From Haemophilus haemolyticus_M (GTDB lineage: Bacteria > Pseudomonadota > Gammaproteobacteria > Enterobacterales > Pasteurellaceae), in contig NZ_QQGD01000001.1 in NCBI RefSeq assembly GCF_003490935.1, positions 62,001 through 126,000 of the forward strand: 64,000 nt of DNA, read 5' to 3'. This document shows positions 7,825 to 15,356 of this stretch, piece by piece. Under the pieces are notes generated by a model. It was not told where the DNA came from, did not search any database, and saw only the letters and a list, made by a program, of their open reading frames with translations. A program made the position numbers and the translations under genes. Within the stretch, counting starts at the first letter, position 1, and each line of letters starts with the position of its first letter.

Positions 7825-8616
7825 ATGAATATTCGAATTGAGAAATCTTCTCTTCTCTTCTCTTCTCTTCTCTTCTCTTCTCTTCTCTTCTCTTCTCTTC
7901 TCTTCTCTTCTGCTGTACAAGCAAAGGAAGATAATGGAAAAGGGATTTATGTGCAAGCCGATTGGGTGCACGCACGTGAAAAAATAGAGACAGACGCTCC
8001 AAATCAACCTGAAATATTACAAGACTATTCATACATCAAAACTCATTCCAACCATCCTCGTTTTTCTATTGGTTATGATTTTGGCAATTGGCGAATTGCA
8101 GTAGATTATGCTCATTATCGTAAATGGAGTCACGGCAAACATCTTATTAGTGAACCTATCGAAAAAGATCCTGCTGGATCGACTCCTCCGATGAATCTAG
8201 TTAAATCTAGCACAGTAATTGATCACAAAGATGCAGGTAGTTTCCAAGCCAAGAATTCTTATGGTATTTCTGTAATTTATGATTTTGATACTGAATATAA
8301 AATTAAACCTTATATTGGTGCAAGAATTGGAGTTGGGCATGTTGCTGCCAGCGGTTACACAAAAGATGAATTTACAACAAAACTTACATTAAAGGCTAAC
8401 AATATGCCAATAGGCGGAGATGTGAAGGCGGCTCAGGAAACATCATATTCCAGAACCATAAAACGCATTGGCTTTGGTTTTATTGGCGGTATTGGCTATG
8501 ACATTACACCGAATATTACCTTAGACTTAGGTTATCGTTATAATGATTGGGGACATTTAGAAAACGTGCGTTTTAAAACTCACGAAGCCTCTTTCGGTGT
8601 ACGTTACCGTTTTTAA
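7825..8616 (+). CDS. Phase-variable Opa-like outer-membrane beta-barrel protein
   Basis: A 263-residue protein. The signal peptide is built almost wholly from repeats of SSLLF encoded by TCTTC pentamers, with likely cleavage after AVQA (about residue 33). The mature protein has the alternating-strand pattern of an eight-stranded barrel of the opacity/porin_4 type. Examples are RFSIGYDFGNWRIAVDYAHY, SYGISVIYDFDTEYKIKPYI, GFIGGIGYDITPNITLDLGY and a terminal FGVRYRF with the final phenylalanine expected for BAM insertion. Long variable loops lie between strands. GGAGG sits eight bases before the ATG. Neisseria Opa proteins, which bind host CEACAM or heparan sulphate receptors, share this design. 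The ligand here is unknown. With 13 repeats the frame is open (ON). Confidence 0.85.
   Translation: MNIRIEKSSLLFSSLLFSSLLFSSLLFSSAVQAKEDNGKGIYVQADWVHAREKIETDAPNQPEILQDYSYIKTHSNHPRFSIGYDFGNWRIAVDYAHYRKWSHGKHLISEPIEKDPAGSTPPMNLVKSSTVIDHKDAGSFQAKNSYGISVIYDFDTEYKIKPYIGARIGVGHVAASGYTKDEFTTKLTLKANNMPIGGDVKAAQETSYSRTIKRIGFGFIGGIGYDITPNITLDLGYRYNDWGHLENVRFKTHEASFGVRYRF
7846..7910 (+). repeat. 13 tandem TCTTC repeats in signal-peptide codons (contingency locus)
   Basis: Thirteen perfect copies of TCTTC fill 65 bases just after codon 7 of the Opa-like gene. Five is not a multiple of three, so loss or gain of one or two units by slipped-strand mispairing shifts the frame. Thirteen copies, or any number equal to 1 modulo 3, keeps the gene in frame. 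Each three units encode SSLLF, so the signal peptide stays hydrophobic over a range of ON lengths. Confidence 0.95.
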
Positions 8617-8641
8617 TTAAACAAATTTAGTTTTCTATTTA

Positions 8642-8970
8642 TGATCTGCACCCCAAAACCTGGACACCTAATTTGAGGTGCAGATTATGTCCTACTCTTA
8701 TCAATTTCGTTTGAAAATTATCAAACTCGTCACCGAACAGGATTATGGTATCCGTGAGGTGGCTAAACTTCATCAAATTTCCCATGCTCTCGTCATTTAT
8801 TGGCTAAAAGCATTTCGGGAAAGAGGGCTTGATGGCGTAAAATCGCCTTATACAAACCTTCAAACACCGAAAATGCATTAAACTTGGTTTAAAAGGATTG
8901 AGCCCAGTACAATGCCGAGCTCAATATTTAAGTTAACTAACCTGTCCAACTTTTGGGGGGGGGCAGATCA
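8642..8970. mobile_element. Internally deleted IS3/IS150-type insertion sequence remnant (329 bp)
   Basis: Imperfect terminal inverted repeats bound the element. The left end (8642-8666) reads TGATCTG, CACCCC, AAAACCTGGACA. The right end (8970-8943, complement) reads TGATCTG, nine C, AAAAGTTGGACA. Inside are the first part of an OrfA helix-turn-helix (8678-8881) and the last codons of an OrfB transposase (8877-8936, IKLGLKGLSPVQCRAQYLS then stop). The whole catalytic core is missing, so the element can move only if supplied in trans. No clear target-site duplication was seen in the flanks. Confidence 0.78.
8687..8936 (+). pseudogene. IS150-like transposase remnant (orfA start joined to orfB end)
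   Basis: ATG 8687 starts MSYSYQFRLKIIKLV and an HTH (YGIREVAKLHQISHALVIYWLKAF) typical of IS3-family OrfA. The frame ends at TAA 8879-8881 after 64 residues. An overlapping frame from about 8877 encodes the standard OrfB tail GLSPVQCRAQYLS and stops at 8936. About 1 kb, including the DDE domain, has been lost between them, with the junction near 8871-8878. No transposase activity is expected; a truncated DNA-binding protein could still be made. Confidence 0.75.
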
Positions 8971-8976
8971 CTTTTC

Positions 8977-9004
8977 TTTACAAGCCAAATATTTTCTCTA
9001 CAAT
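8977..9004 (+). promoter_or_regulatory. Sigma-70-type promoter for trhP
   Basis: TTTACA (8977-8982), 16 bases, TACAAT (8999-9004), placing the start near 9011. It begins seven bases after the right end of the IS remnant. The predicted leader contains a small hairpin, GATTTGC (9017-9023) / GCAAATC (9029-9035). Confidence 0.55.
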
Positions 9005-9066
9005 ACCCGACCTAACGATTTGCCTAGTGCAAATCCCTGACCTGAAATCAGACAAAAGAGAATATT

Positions 9067-10446
9067 ATGACAACCCAATTCAAACCAGAATTACTTTCCC
9101 CTGCTGGCTCCCTTAAAAATATGCGCTACGCCTTTGCTTATGGCGCTGATGCCGTTTATGCTGGCCAACCTCGTTATAGTTTGCGTGTACGTAACAATGA
9201 ATTTAATCACGCCAATTTAAAAATTGGGATCGATGAAGCCCATGCGCTTGACAAAAAATTCTATGTAGTGGTGAATATTGCACCGCATAATTCCAAACTC
9301 AAAACTTTTATCAAAGATTTACAACCTGTGATCGACATGGGCCCAGATGCCTTAATTATGTCCGACCCAGGCTTAATCATGTTGGTGCGTGAAAATTTCC
9401 CAAATATTGATATTCACCTTTCTGTACAAGCAAATGCGGTAAACTGGGCAACGGTAAAATTCTGGAAACAAATGGGATTAACTCGCGTGATTTTATCGCG
9501 CGAATTATCCATTGAAGAGATCGCAGAAATTCGCCAACACGTGCCAGATATCGAACTCGAAATCTTCGTACATGGTGCGTTATGTATGGCATATTCTGGC
9601 CGTTGCTTACTTTCTGGCTATATCAACAAACGTGACCCAAACCAAGGTACTTGCACGAATGCTTGCCGTTGGGAATACAAAATGGAAGAAGGCACCACGG
9701 ATGAAGTGGGCAACATCGTGCCGAAAATCGACCCTGCTCAACAAATAGAAGTGAAAAATGTGGCACCAACCTTGGGCGAAGGTGCAGTAACGGATAAAGT
9801 CTTCCTTTACACCGAATCACAAAAGCCAGATGAGCAAATGACCGCTTTTGAAGATGAGCACGGCACCTACTTTATGAACTCAAAAGATCTGCGTGCAGTA
9901 CAACACGTAGAAAAATTAACCGCTCTTGGTGTGCATTCTTTAAAAATCGAAGGCCGTACTAAATCATTCTATTATTGCGCAAGAACCGCACAAGTTTACC
10001 GCAAAGCCATTGATGATGCGGCAGCAGGCAAACCATTTGATGAAAGCTTAATGGATACTTTAGAATCCCTTGCTCATCGTGGTTATACCGAAGGTTTCTT
10101 ACGTCGTCATACACACGATGAATACCAAAATTACGAATACGGTTATTCTATTTCTGATCGTCAACAGTTTGTCGGTGAATTTACGGGTAAACGTAACGAA
10201 CAAGGTATGGCTGAAGTGGCGGTGAAGAATAAATTCTTGCTTGGTGATGAAGTAGAAATGATGACGCCACAAGGCAACATCGTCTTTAAGATTGAAAAAA
10301 TGCTTAATCGTAAAAATGAAACGGTTGATGCAGCACTAGGCGATGGGCATTTTGTGTTCTTAGACGTACCACAAGATATCAACTTAGACTACGCCTTATT
10401 AATGCGTAATTTAGTCAATAGCAATACAAGAAATCCACATAATTAA
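9067..10446 (+). CDS. trhP: Peptidase-U32-family tRNA hydroxylation protein TrhP
   Basis: A 459-residue member of the U32 family, highly similar along its length to E. coli YegQ/TrhP (453). Landmarks are FKPELLSPAGSLKNMRYAF at the start and the family signature EIFVHGALCMAYSGRCLLSG near residues 165-185. A cysteine-rich GTCTNACRWEYKMEE follows, then SLKIEGRTKSFYYCARTAQVYR. Despite the peptidase name, TrhP in E. coli is needed for prephenate-dependent, O2-independent hydroxylation of U34 in certain tRNAs, and it probably binds an iron-sulphur cluster through these cysteines. It stands alone between the IS remnant and a candidate sRNA. Very secure family call. Confidence 0.95.
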   Translation: MTTQFKPELLSPAGSLKNMRYAFAYGADAVYAGQPRYSLRVRNNEFNHANLKIGIDEAHALDKKFYVVVNIAPHNSKLKTFIKDLQPVIDMGPDALIMSDPGLIMLVRENFPNIDIHLSVQANAVNWATVKFWKQMGLTRVILSRELSIEEIAEIRQHVPDIELEIFVHGALCMAYSGRCLLSGYINKRDPNQGTCTNACRWEYKMEEGTTDEVGNIVPKIDPAQQIEVKNVAPTLGEGAVTDKVFLYTESQKPDEQMTAFEDEHGTYFMNSKDLRAVQHVEKLTALGVHSLKIEGRTKSFYYCARTAQVYRKAIDDAAAGKPFDESLMDTLESLAHRGYTEGFLRRHTHDEYQNYEYGYSISDRQQFVGEFTGKRNEQGMAEVAVKNKFLLGDEVEMMTPQGNIVFKIEKMLNRKNETVDAALGDGHFVFLDVPQDINLDYALLMRNLVNSNTRNPHN

Positions 10447-10475
10447 ATGATAAAAAATTATTTGTTAAAAAAATG

Positions 10476-10503
10476 TTGCATTTTTGTATTTTATTATTAT
10501 AAT
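10476..10503 (+). promoter_or_regulatory. Sigma-70-type promoter in trhP-ruvX convergent gap
   Basis: TTGCAT (10476-10481), 16 bases, and a perfect TATAAT (10498-10503). No coding gene on the + strand follows it, so it would drive only a short transcript ending at the hairpin at 10561. Confidence 0.55.
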
Positions 10504-10508
10504 ACGCC

Positions 10509-10591
10509 ACATACCTGATTTGTTAATTCAACAACTCATAGTATGACTCCAAATATTTTTGCCCTTTCAGCTTTTGAAAGGGCTTTTTTTT
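10509..10591 (+). ncRNA. Candidate small regulatory RNA downstream of trhP (about 83 nt)
   Basis: The transcript would run from about 10509 to the T-run at 10584-10592. It has a 5' stem made of CATAC (10510-10514) with GTATG (10541-10545), enclosing TTGTT/AACAA around AATTC. A U/A-rich single-stranded region (ACTCCAAATATTTTT) is followed by a nine-pair terminator stem and nine T. This is the layout of an Hfq-type sRNA. In E. coli the sRNA CyaR lies directly downstream of the trhP orthologue yegQ, but I see no clear base-level resemblance and no CRP site. Alternatively the hairpin is simply the trhP terminator. Confidence 0.45.
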
Positions 10592-10592
10592 T
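10561..10592 (+). terminator. Strong Rho-independent terminator after trhP / candidate sRNA
   Basis: GCCCTTTCA (10561-10569), loop GCTTT, TGAAAGGGC (10575-10583), then nine T. It overlaps the last base of the convergent ruvX stop codon. Confidence 0.88.
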
Positions 10593-11016
10593 ATTCGGAA
10601 TATTCTGCGACTTCAAACCAACTTTCTAGAATCAAACAAGCAGAGATCCCATCTACTTTGCCTTTTTTTAAGGCACGAAAACCGCCTCTGTCAAAAATTT
10701 CACTGCGTGCCTCTGTTGTTGTTAAACGTTCATCTTGTAGCTGAACATTAACACCAAAACGACCCTGTAAACGCTTTGCAAATTTACGAGCACGCAAAGT
10801 GAGATCTTGTTCTGTTCCATCCATATTTAAAGGCAAACCAACAACGACAACATCTGGTTTCCATTCTTTCAGGCATTTTTCGATCGCATCCCAGTTTGGA
10901 ATACCATCTTGCGCCTTAAAAGCAGGCAAGGCTTGTGCGGTGCCAGTAATACTTTGCCCTACAGCACAGCCAATACTTTTGGTACCAAAATCAAAAGCAA
11001 GTGCAGTAATCCCCAT
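10591..11016 (-). CDS. ruvX: Holliday-junction-resolvase-like pre-16S rRNA nuclease RuvX (YqgF)
   Basis: A 141-residue RNase H-fold protein. The first acidic residue is in LAFDFGTKSIGCAVGQ, VVGLPLNMDGTEQ follows near residue 60, and the family motif QDERLTTTEA lies near residue 97. E. coli YqgF is essential and acts in 5' maturation of 16S rRNA. Relatives cleave branched DNA, which gives the older name. The start overlaps the stop of yqgE (TAATG), so translation is coupled. It forms the minus-strand order rsmE-yqgE-ruvX, as in many gammaproteobacteria. Confidence 0.95.
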   Translation of the reverse strand: MGITALAFDFGTKSIGCAVGQSITGTAQALPAFKAQDGIPNWDAIEKCLKEWKPDVVVVGLPLNMDGTEQDLTLRARKFAKRLQGRFGVNVQLQDERLTTTEARSEIFDRGGFRALKKGKVDGISACLILESWFEVAEYSE

Positions 11017-11576
11017 TAGCTATGCCCCACTTGTGCAAACACAAAATTATGTGGGTGAATACCAAGTAATTGATTCGCTGCAACATAGCGCTCATCATAA
11101 GGCATATCAAATAAAATCTGATCGTTCGCAGTAGCGACTAACCAAGCATTATCAGTGATTTCTTTTTCCAACTGCCCAGCCTCCCAGCTAGAGCATCCTA
11201 GAGCGATAAGATATTTTTCTGGTGCAAGTTCAGAACCTAGCGTCTCTATTACATCAGCAGAGGTTGTCATTGAAAGATCATCCGTGATTTTATAAGTATG
11301 CTGGAATTCATTAGGTGTATTCTTATGTAGAATAAAACCTCTTTCACTATGCATGGGGCCACCTGCTACCACCATTTCATTGCTAAAAGTGCGGTCATTT
11401 TTCATCATAAAATTGAGTTTTGAATAAAGCTCCGCAATGCTTAAATCCGTTGGCTGATTAATCACTAATCCCATCGAACCTTGCTCATTATGCTCGCACA
11501 TAAACACCACAGTACGATTAAAATAATCGTCTAAGTGTGGCATCGCGATCAAAAATTTTCCTTGTAACTCCATCAT
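11016..11576 (-). CDS. yqgE: UPF0301 (AlgH-like) protein YqgE
   Basis: A 186-residue protein of the UPF0301/DUF179 family. It starts MMELQGKFLIAMPHLDDYFNRT and contains MGLVINQPTDLSIAEL, GGPMHSERGFILH and LGCSSWEAGQLEKEI, all typical of the family. No enzymatic activity is established; homologues are called AlgH in Pseudomonas. It overlaps rsmE by four bases (ATGA) and ruvX by one base, so the three are translated from one message. Two ATG codons stand side by side at the start; either could be used. Confidence 0.92.
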   Translation of the reverse strand: MMELQGKFLIAMPHLDDYFNRTVVFMCEHNEQGSMGLVINQPTDLSIAELYSKLNFMMKNDRTFSNEMVVAGGPMHSERGFILHKNTPNEFQHTYKITDDLSMTTSADVIETLGSELAPEKYLIALGCSSWEAGQLEKEITDNAWLVATANDQILFDMPYDERYVAANQLLGIHPHNFVFAQVGHS

Positions 11577-12310
11577 TCACCTAAATCTCCAAAACAAATT
11601 TGTAGTGCACTAATCGCCGCAAGCGATGCAGTTTCAGTACGCAGAACACGCTTTCCTAATAAAATTTCAGTAAATCCTTGCTGTTCAGTTTGTGCAATTT
11701 CTTGTGCAGATAATCCACCTTCTGAGCCAATTAATAAGCGAACACCTTCAACGGGAATATTCGGTAAGGTTTTAATCGAATATTGCGCGCGTGGATGCAA
11801 ATTCAATTTTAGCGCGCCGTCATTTTCTGCACACCAATCTTGCAATTTCATCAGTGGACGAATCTCCGGCACAATATTACGGCCACACTGTTCACAAGCA
11901 GCAATCGCAATTTTTTGCCATTGTTGGATTTTTTTATCCATGCGTTCGCCATCAAGCTTTACGCCACAGCGTTCAGACCATAATGGTGTAATCACATTCA
12001 CACCCAATTCCACCGATTTTTGAATGGTAAATTCCATTCGCTCTCCGCGAGAAATCACTTGCCCCAAATGAATTTTTAAATTGGATTCTTTATCCGCAAG
12101 CTCACGCCCCAAAATCGCTACCTTTACAATTTTTTTATTCGACTCAATAATTTTGGCTGGATAAATATGATTAGAACCATCAAAGAGTTCAATTTGCTCT
12201 CCTTCTGTCATTCTTAACACGCGCCCTACATGATTTGCCGCGTCTTCTGAAAGCTGGCATTGAGTTTGATTTTCAAGGTATTCAGGATGATAAATTCTTG
12301 GTATGCGCAT
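11573..12310 (-). CDS. rsmE: 16S rRNA (uracil(1498)-N3)-methyltransferase RsmE
   Basis: A 245-residue SPOUT-class methyltransferase (E. coli RsmE 243). An N-terminal PUA-like RNA-binding domain (residues 1-70) is followed by the trefoil-knot domain. SAM-binding loops are RLLIGSEGGLSAQE and LGKRVLRTETASLAAIS. It methylates U1498 of 16S rRNA, in helix 44 near the mRNA path. It heads the rsmE-yqgE-ruvX operon. Upstream lies a dyad-uptake-signal terminator belonging to fadR, so its own promoter must lie in the short space between. Confidence 0.96.
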   Translation of the reverse strand: MRIPRIYHPEYLENQTQCQLSEDAANHVGRVLRMTEGEQIELFDGSNHIYPAKIIESNKKIVKVAILGRELADKESNLKIHLGQVISRGERMEFTIQKSVELGVNVITPLWSERCGVKLDGERMDKKIQQWQKIAIAACEQCGRNIVPEIRPLMKLQDWCAENDGALKLNLHPRAQYSIKTLPNIPVEGVRLLIGSEGGLSAQEIAQTEQQGFTEILLGKRVLRTETASLAAISALQICFGDLGE

Positions 12311-12331
12311 AATGTTTATCTATATTAATGA

Positions 12332-12361
12332 AAAAGTGCGGTTAAAATTCACCGCACTTTT
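12332..12361 (-). terminator. Uptake-signal dyad terminator of fadR
   Basis: Two opposed uptake signals form the stem: AAAAGTGCGGT (12332-12342) and ACCGCACTTTT (12351-12361). On the minus strand the stem ends in TTTT just after fadR. Confidence 0.8.
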
Positions 12362-12371
12362 GATGTTGAAA

Positions 12372-13097
12372 TTAATCCGAAAGATTCTGCGGCAATCGCT
12401 CTAGAATAGCTTTCCAATAAGTTGAAGAACGTAAATTGTGTTTACGAATACAATCCTCCACCGCATCCGCATTTCCGGCAAGGCAAATTTGTTGCATTTC
12501 TAAATAGAATGTTTTTGTAAGTTCTCGGTGTTTTTCTTCTTTAAAAAATAAAAAACCAATTCGTTGGTAAACCCCTTTCAAACTATTAAAAATTAAACGA
12601 TAAAAGGGCTTATTAGCCACTACGGTAAATTGACGAAATAATTTGTAATCAAATTCTGTGTAATCTTGCGCCGTATTTTGTAATTGATCTAATTCAGCAA
12701 AAAGTGCGGCAGATTGTTGAGGAGAATTTTTTACTGCCTCATAAATATAAGATTCAGACATTTTACTGCGTAAAGACAACATATTGTCAATAATCAAAGG
12801 CGCTGACTGCATATCTAAACCGATTAGTGTTTCAATAATATTCGGCCCTGCCGTATCCCAGATATTATTTACTTTTGTTGGTTTGCCGTGCTGAATAGTC
12901 AGCCAACCATCACGCGCTAAACGTTGTAAAACTTCACGCAAAGTGGTGCGAGTCACTCCGATCTTATCGGCTAAATCACGTTCTGATGGTAAATTACTGC
13001 CTGCGGGAAAAACATCTTGCCAAATGCTTTTCACTATATATTCTTCAGCTAAAGCGGCGGGGCTTTGGGCTTTCAAAATGTCATTATCATGTTGCAT
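12372..13097 (-). CDS. fadR: Fatty-acid metabolism regulator FadR (GntR family)
   Basis: A 241-residue GntR-family regulator (E. coli FadR 239). The winged helix at residues about 35-75 reads SERDLADKIGVTRTTLREVL followed by GWLTIQHGKPTKV. The C-terminal all-helical domain binds long-chain acyl-CoA in E. coli, which releases DNA. FadR represses beta-oxidation genes and activates fabA/fabB there. The gene is divergent from nhaB, as in E. coli, which supports orthology. The 113-base gap between them is very AT-rich, and I could not pick out a FadR site. Confidence 0.95.
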   Translation of the reverse strand: MQHDNDILKAQSPAALAEEYIVKSIWQDVFPAGSNLPSERDLADKIGVTRTTLREVLQRLARDGWLTIQHGKPTKVNNIWDTAGPNIIETLIGLDMQSAPLIIDNMLSLRSKMSESYIYEAVKNSPQQSAALFAELDQLQNTAQDYTEFDYKLFRQFTVVANKPFYRLIFNSLKGVYQRIGFLFFKEEKHRELTKTFYLEMQQICLAGNADAVEDCIRKHNLRSSTYWKAILERLPQNLSD

Positions 13098-13222
13098 AAA
13101 TTAAAAAATCAGATAAAAATCAAAAAAAAATGCAATTTTATAAAAAAATTACTTACTTTTTATTATCCTTTAAAGGGGGATATATTACAATGTTAGCGCA
13201 ATAAAAAATAATGGAGTACTTT

Positions 13223-14767
13223 ATGACAAACACACAAGCTTTTATGAAAAACTTTCTTGGGGCAAGTCCAGAATGGTATAAGCTCGCCATTGTGGTTTTT
13301 CTTATTATTAATCCTATTATTTTCTTTTTAGTCAGCCCTTTTATTGCGGGTTGGTTGCTCGTCGCTGAATTCATTTTTACGTTAGCAATGGCATTAAAAT
13401 GCTATCCGTTACAACCCGGTGGCTTATTAGCAATTGAAGCTATAATTATAGGGATGACTAATGTAGAACACGTAAAAACGGAAATTATGGCAAACTTTGA
13501 AGTGGTATTGCTATTAATGTTCATGGTGGCAGGGATTTTCTTCATGAAACAACTGCTTCTTTACGTATTCACGAAATTACTTGTCAAAATTCGTTCAAAA
13601 ATCGCACTTTCTTTAGCTTTCTGTTTTAGCGCTGCCTTCTTATCAGCCTTCCTTGATGCATTAACGGTTGTTGCCGTAATTATCAGCGTAGCAATGGGAT
13701 TCTATGGTGTTTACCACAAAGTCGCATCAGGTAATAATTTAATTGATGCCGTCGATATTGCTGATGATGGAAAAATTGCAACACAACATCATGAAACCTT
13801 AGAAAAATTCCGTTCATTCTTACGTAGCTTGATGATGCATGCTGGCGTCGGAACCGCACTTGGTGGCGTAATGACAATGGTGGGTGAACCACAAAACTTA
13901 ATCATTGCCGAACAAGCCAAATGGAACTTCATCGAATTTTTCTTCCGTATGGCGCCAGTTACTGTTCCAGTATTTATCTGCGGATTGCTCACTTGCTTCT
14001 TAGTCGAAAAATTCAAATTATTCGGTTATGGTGAAAAATTACCTGAAGACGTATGGAAAATCTTGTCAGATTTAGACCGCACTAATTCAGAGAAAATGTC
14101 TAAACAAGACAAAATTAAATTAGGCGTCCAAGCGTTAATCGCAATTTGGTTAATTCTTGGATTGGCGTTCCATCTCGCGGCGGTAGGCTTAATTGGTTTA
14201 AGTATCATCATTTTTGCAACTGCATTCACTGGTGTTACTGACGAGCACACTATCGGTAAAGCATTCCAAGAATCCTTGCCTTTCACTGCATTGCTCGTGG
14301 TATTCTTCTCAGTGGTTGCCGTAATTATTGATCAAAAACTTTTTGCGCCAATCATTCACTTCGTTCTTTCTTCAGAAGAAAATACACAACTTGCCTTATT
14401 CTATGTATTTAACGGCTTGCTTTCTTCTATCTCTGATAACGTATTCGTTGCAACGGTTTACATCAATGAAGCCAAAGCGGCGTTAACGAATGGAGTAATT
14501 GCTCCGCACCAATTTGAATTGCTCTCTGTTGCAATCAATACAGGTACAAACTTGCCATCAGTAGCAACACCAAATGGGCAAGCCGCATTCTTGTTCTTAT
14601 TGACCTCATCGCTAGCGCCATTAATTCGTCTTTCTTACGGAAGAATGGTTTATATGGCTTTACCTTACACGATTGTACTTTCACTCATTGGTTTACTAGC
14701 TATTGAATTTATCTTACCAGCCACCACTATTTGGCTAGCAAGTTTAGGCTTGATTTTACCAATCTAA
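13223..14767 (+). CDS. nhaB: Na+/H+ antiporter NhaB
   Basis: A membrane protein of 514 residues with about 11-12 hydrophobic segments, matching E. coli NhaB (513) across its length. Examples are AGWLLVAEFIFTLAMALKCYP, AFLSAFLDALTVVAVIISVA and SSISDNVFVATVYINEA, the last two carrying conserved aspartates. It exchanges internal sodium for protons at the inner membrane. I prefer ATG 13223 over ATG 13211: GGAG lies six bases before the former, and the length then fits the family. dsbB follows nine bases after its stop, so the two are probably co-transcribed. Confidence 0.96.
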   Translation: MTNTQAFMKNFLGASPEWYKLAIVVFLIINPIIFFLVSPFIAGWLLVAEFIFTLAMALKCYPLQPGGLLAIEAIIIGMTNVEHVKTEIMANFEVVLLLMFMVAGIFFMKQLLLYVFTKLLVKIRSKIALSLAFCFSAAFLSAFLDALTVVAVIISVAMGFYGVYHKVASGNNLIDAVDIADDGKIATQHHETLEKFRSFLRSLMMHAGVGTALGGVMTMVGEPQNLIIAEQAKWNFIEFFFRMAPVTVPVFICGLLTCFLVEKFKLFGYGEKLPEDVWKILSDLDRTNSEKMSKQDKIKLGVQALIAIWLILGLAFHLAAVGLIGLSIIIFATAFTGVTDEHTIGKAFQESLPFTALLVVFFSVVAVIIDQKLFAPIIHFVLSSEENTQLALFYVFNGLLSSISDNVFVATVYINEAKAALTNGVIAPHQFELLSVAINTGTNLPSVATPNGQAAFLFLLTSSLAPLIRLSYGRMVYMALPYTIVLSLIGLLAIEFILPATTIWLASLGLILPI

Positions 14768-14776
14768 GGAGAAGAA

Positions 14777-15310
14777 ATGCTCGCACTTTTAAAACGATTT
14801 TCTGAAAAACGTTCTGCTTGGTTCCTGCTGGCATTCTCAAGTTTAGCACTAGAATCTACCGCACTTTACTTCCAATATGGAATGGGATTACAACCTTGTG
14901 TACTTTGTGTATATGAACGTTTAGCAATAATTGGGTTATTTATTGCGGGCATTATAGGTTTACTTCAACCTCGCGCTTTAATCATTCGATTAATCGCTTT
15001 GGCATTAGGCTTATTCAGCGGCATTAAGGGATTATTGGTTTCATTCCGTCATCTTGATTTACAAATGAATCCAGCCCCTTGGAAACAATGTGAATTTATT
15101 CCAAACTTTCCTGAGACTTTACCATTTCACCAATGGTTGCCATTTATGTTTAGCCCGACCGGCTCTTGTAATGAAAGTCAATGGTCATTATTGGGGGTGA
15201 CGATGGTGCAATGGTTGGTATTTATTTTTGCAGTATATGTGATAATTCTTGCTTTATTATTAATAGTGCAAATAGTCAAAACACGAAAACAAAGAAGAAT
15301 ATTTAATTAA
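14777..15310 (+). CDS. dsbB: Disulphide bond formation protein DsbB
   Basis: A 177-residue inner-membrane protein with four membrane segments. It reoxidises periplasmic DsbA and passes electrons to quinones. The two active cysteine pairs are present: CVLC in LQPCVLCVYERLA in the first periplasmic loop, and one cysteine each in PWKQCEFIP and PTGSCNES in the second. AAGGAGAAG lies just before the ATG. It is linked to nhaB, as in E. coli, and a bidirectional hairpin follows it. Confidence 0.97.
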   Translation: MLALLKRFSEKRSAWFLLAFSSLALESTALYFQYGMGLQPCVLCVYERLAIIGLFIAGIIGLLQPRALIIRLIALALGLFSGIKGLLVSFRHLDLQMNPAPWKQCEFIPNFPETLPFHQWLPFMFSPTGSCNESQWSLLGVTMVQWLVFIFAVYVIILALLLIVQIVKTRKQRRIFN

Positions 15311-15340
15311 AAAAATACGGTGAAATTTCACCGTATTTTT
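15311..15340. terminator. Bidirectional terminator between dsbB and protein E gene
   Basis: A 30-base perfect palindrome: AAAAATACGGTGAAA followed by its reverse complement. It gives a T-run on both strands and serves dsbB (+) and the protein E gene (-). Confidence 0.85.
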
Positions 15341-15356
15341 TATTCGCGAGATTTTG

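Noticed and set aside
7781..8032. Minus-strand frames over the TCTTC repeats encoding Arg/Glu-rich repeats
   Set aside because: They are the antisense reading of the pentamer tract inside the Opa-like gene. There is no ribosome-binding sequence, and composition is dictated by the repeat.
13098..13222. FadR operator between fadR and nhaB
   Set aside because: The gap is nearly all A/T and no dyad matching the FadR consensus could be found.
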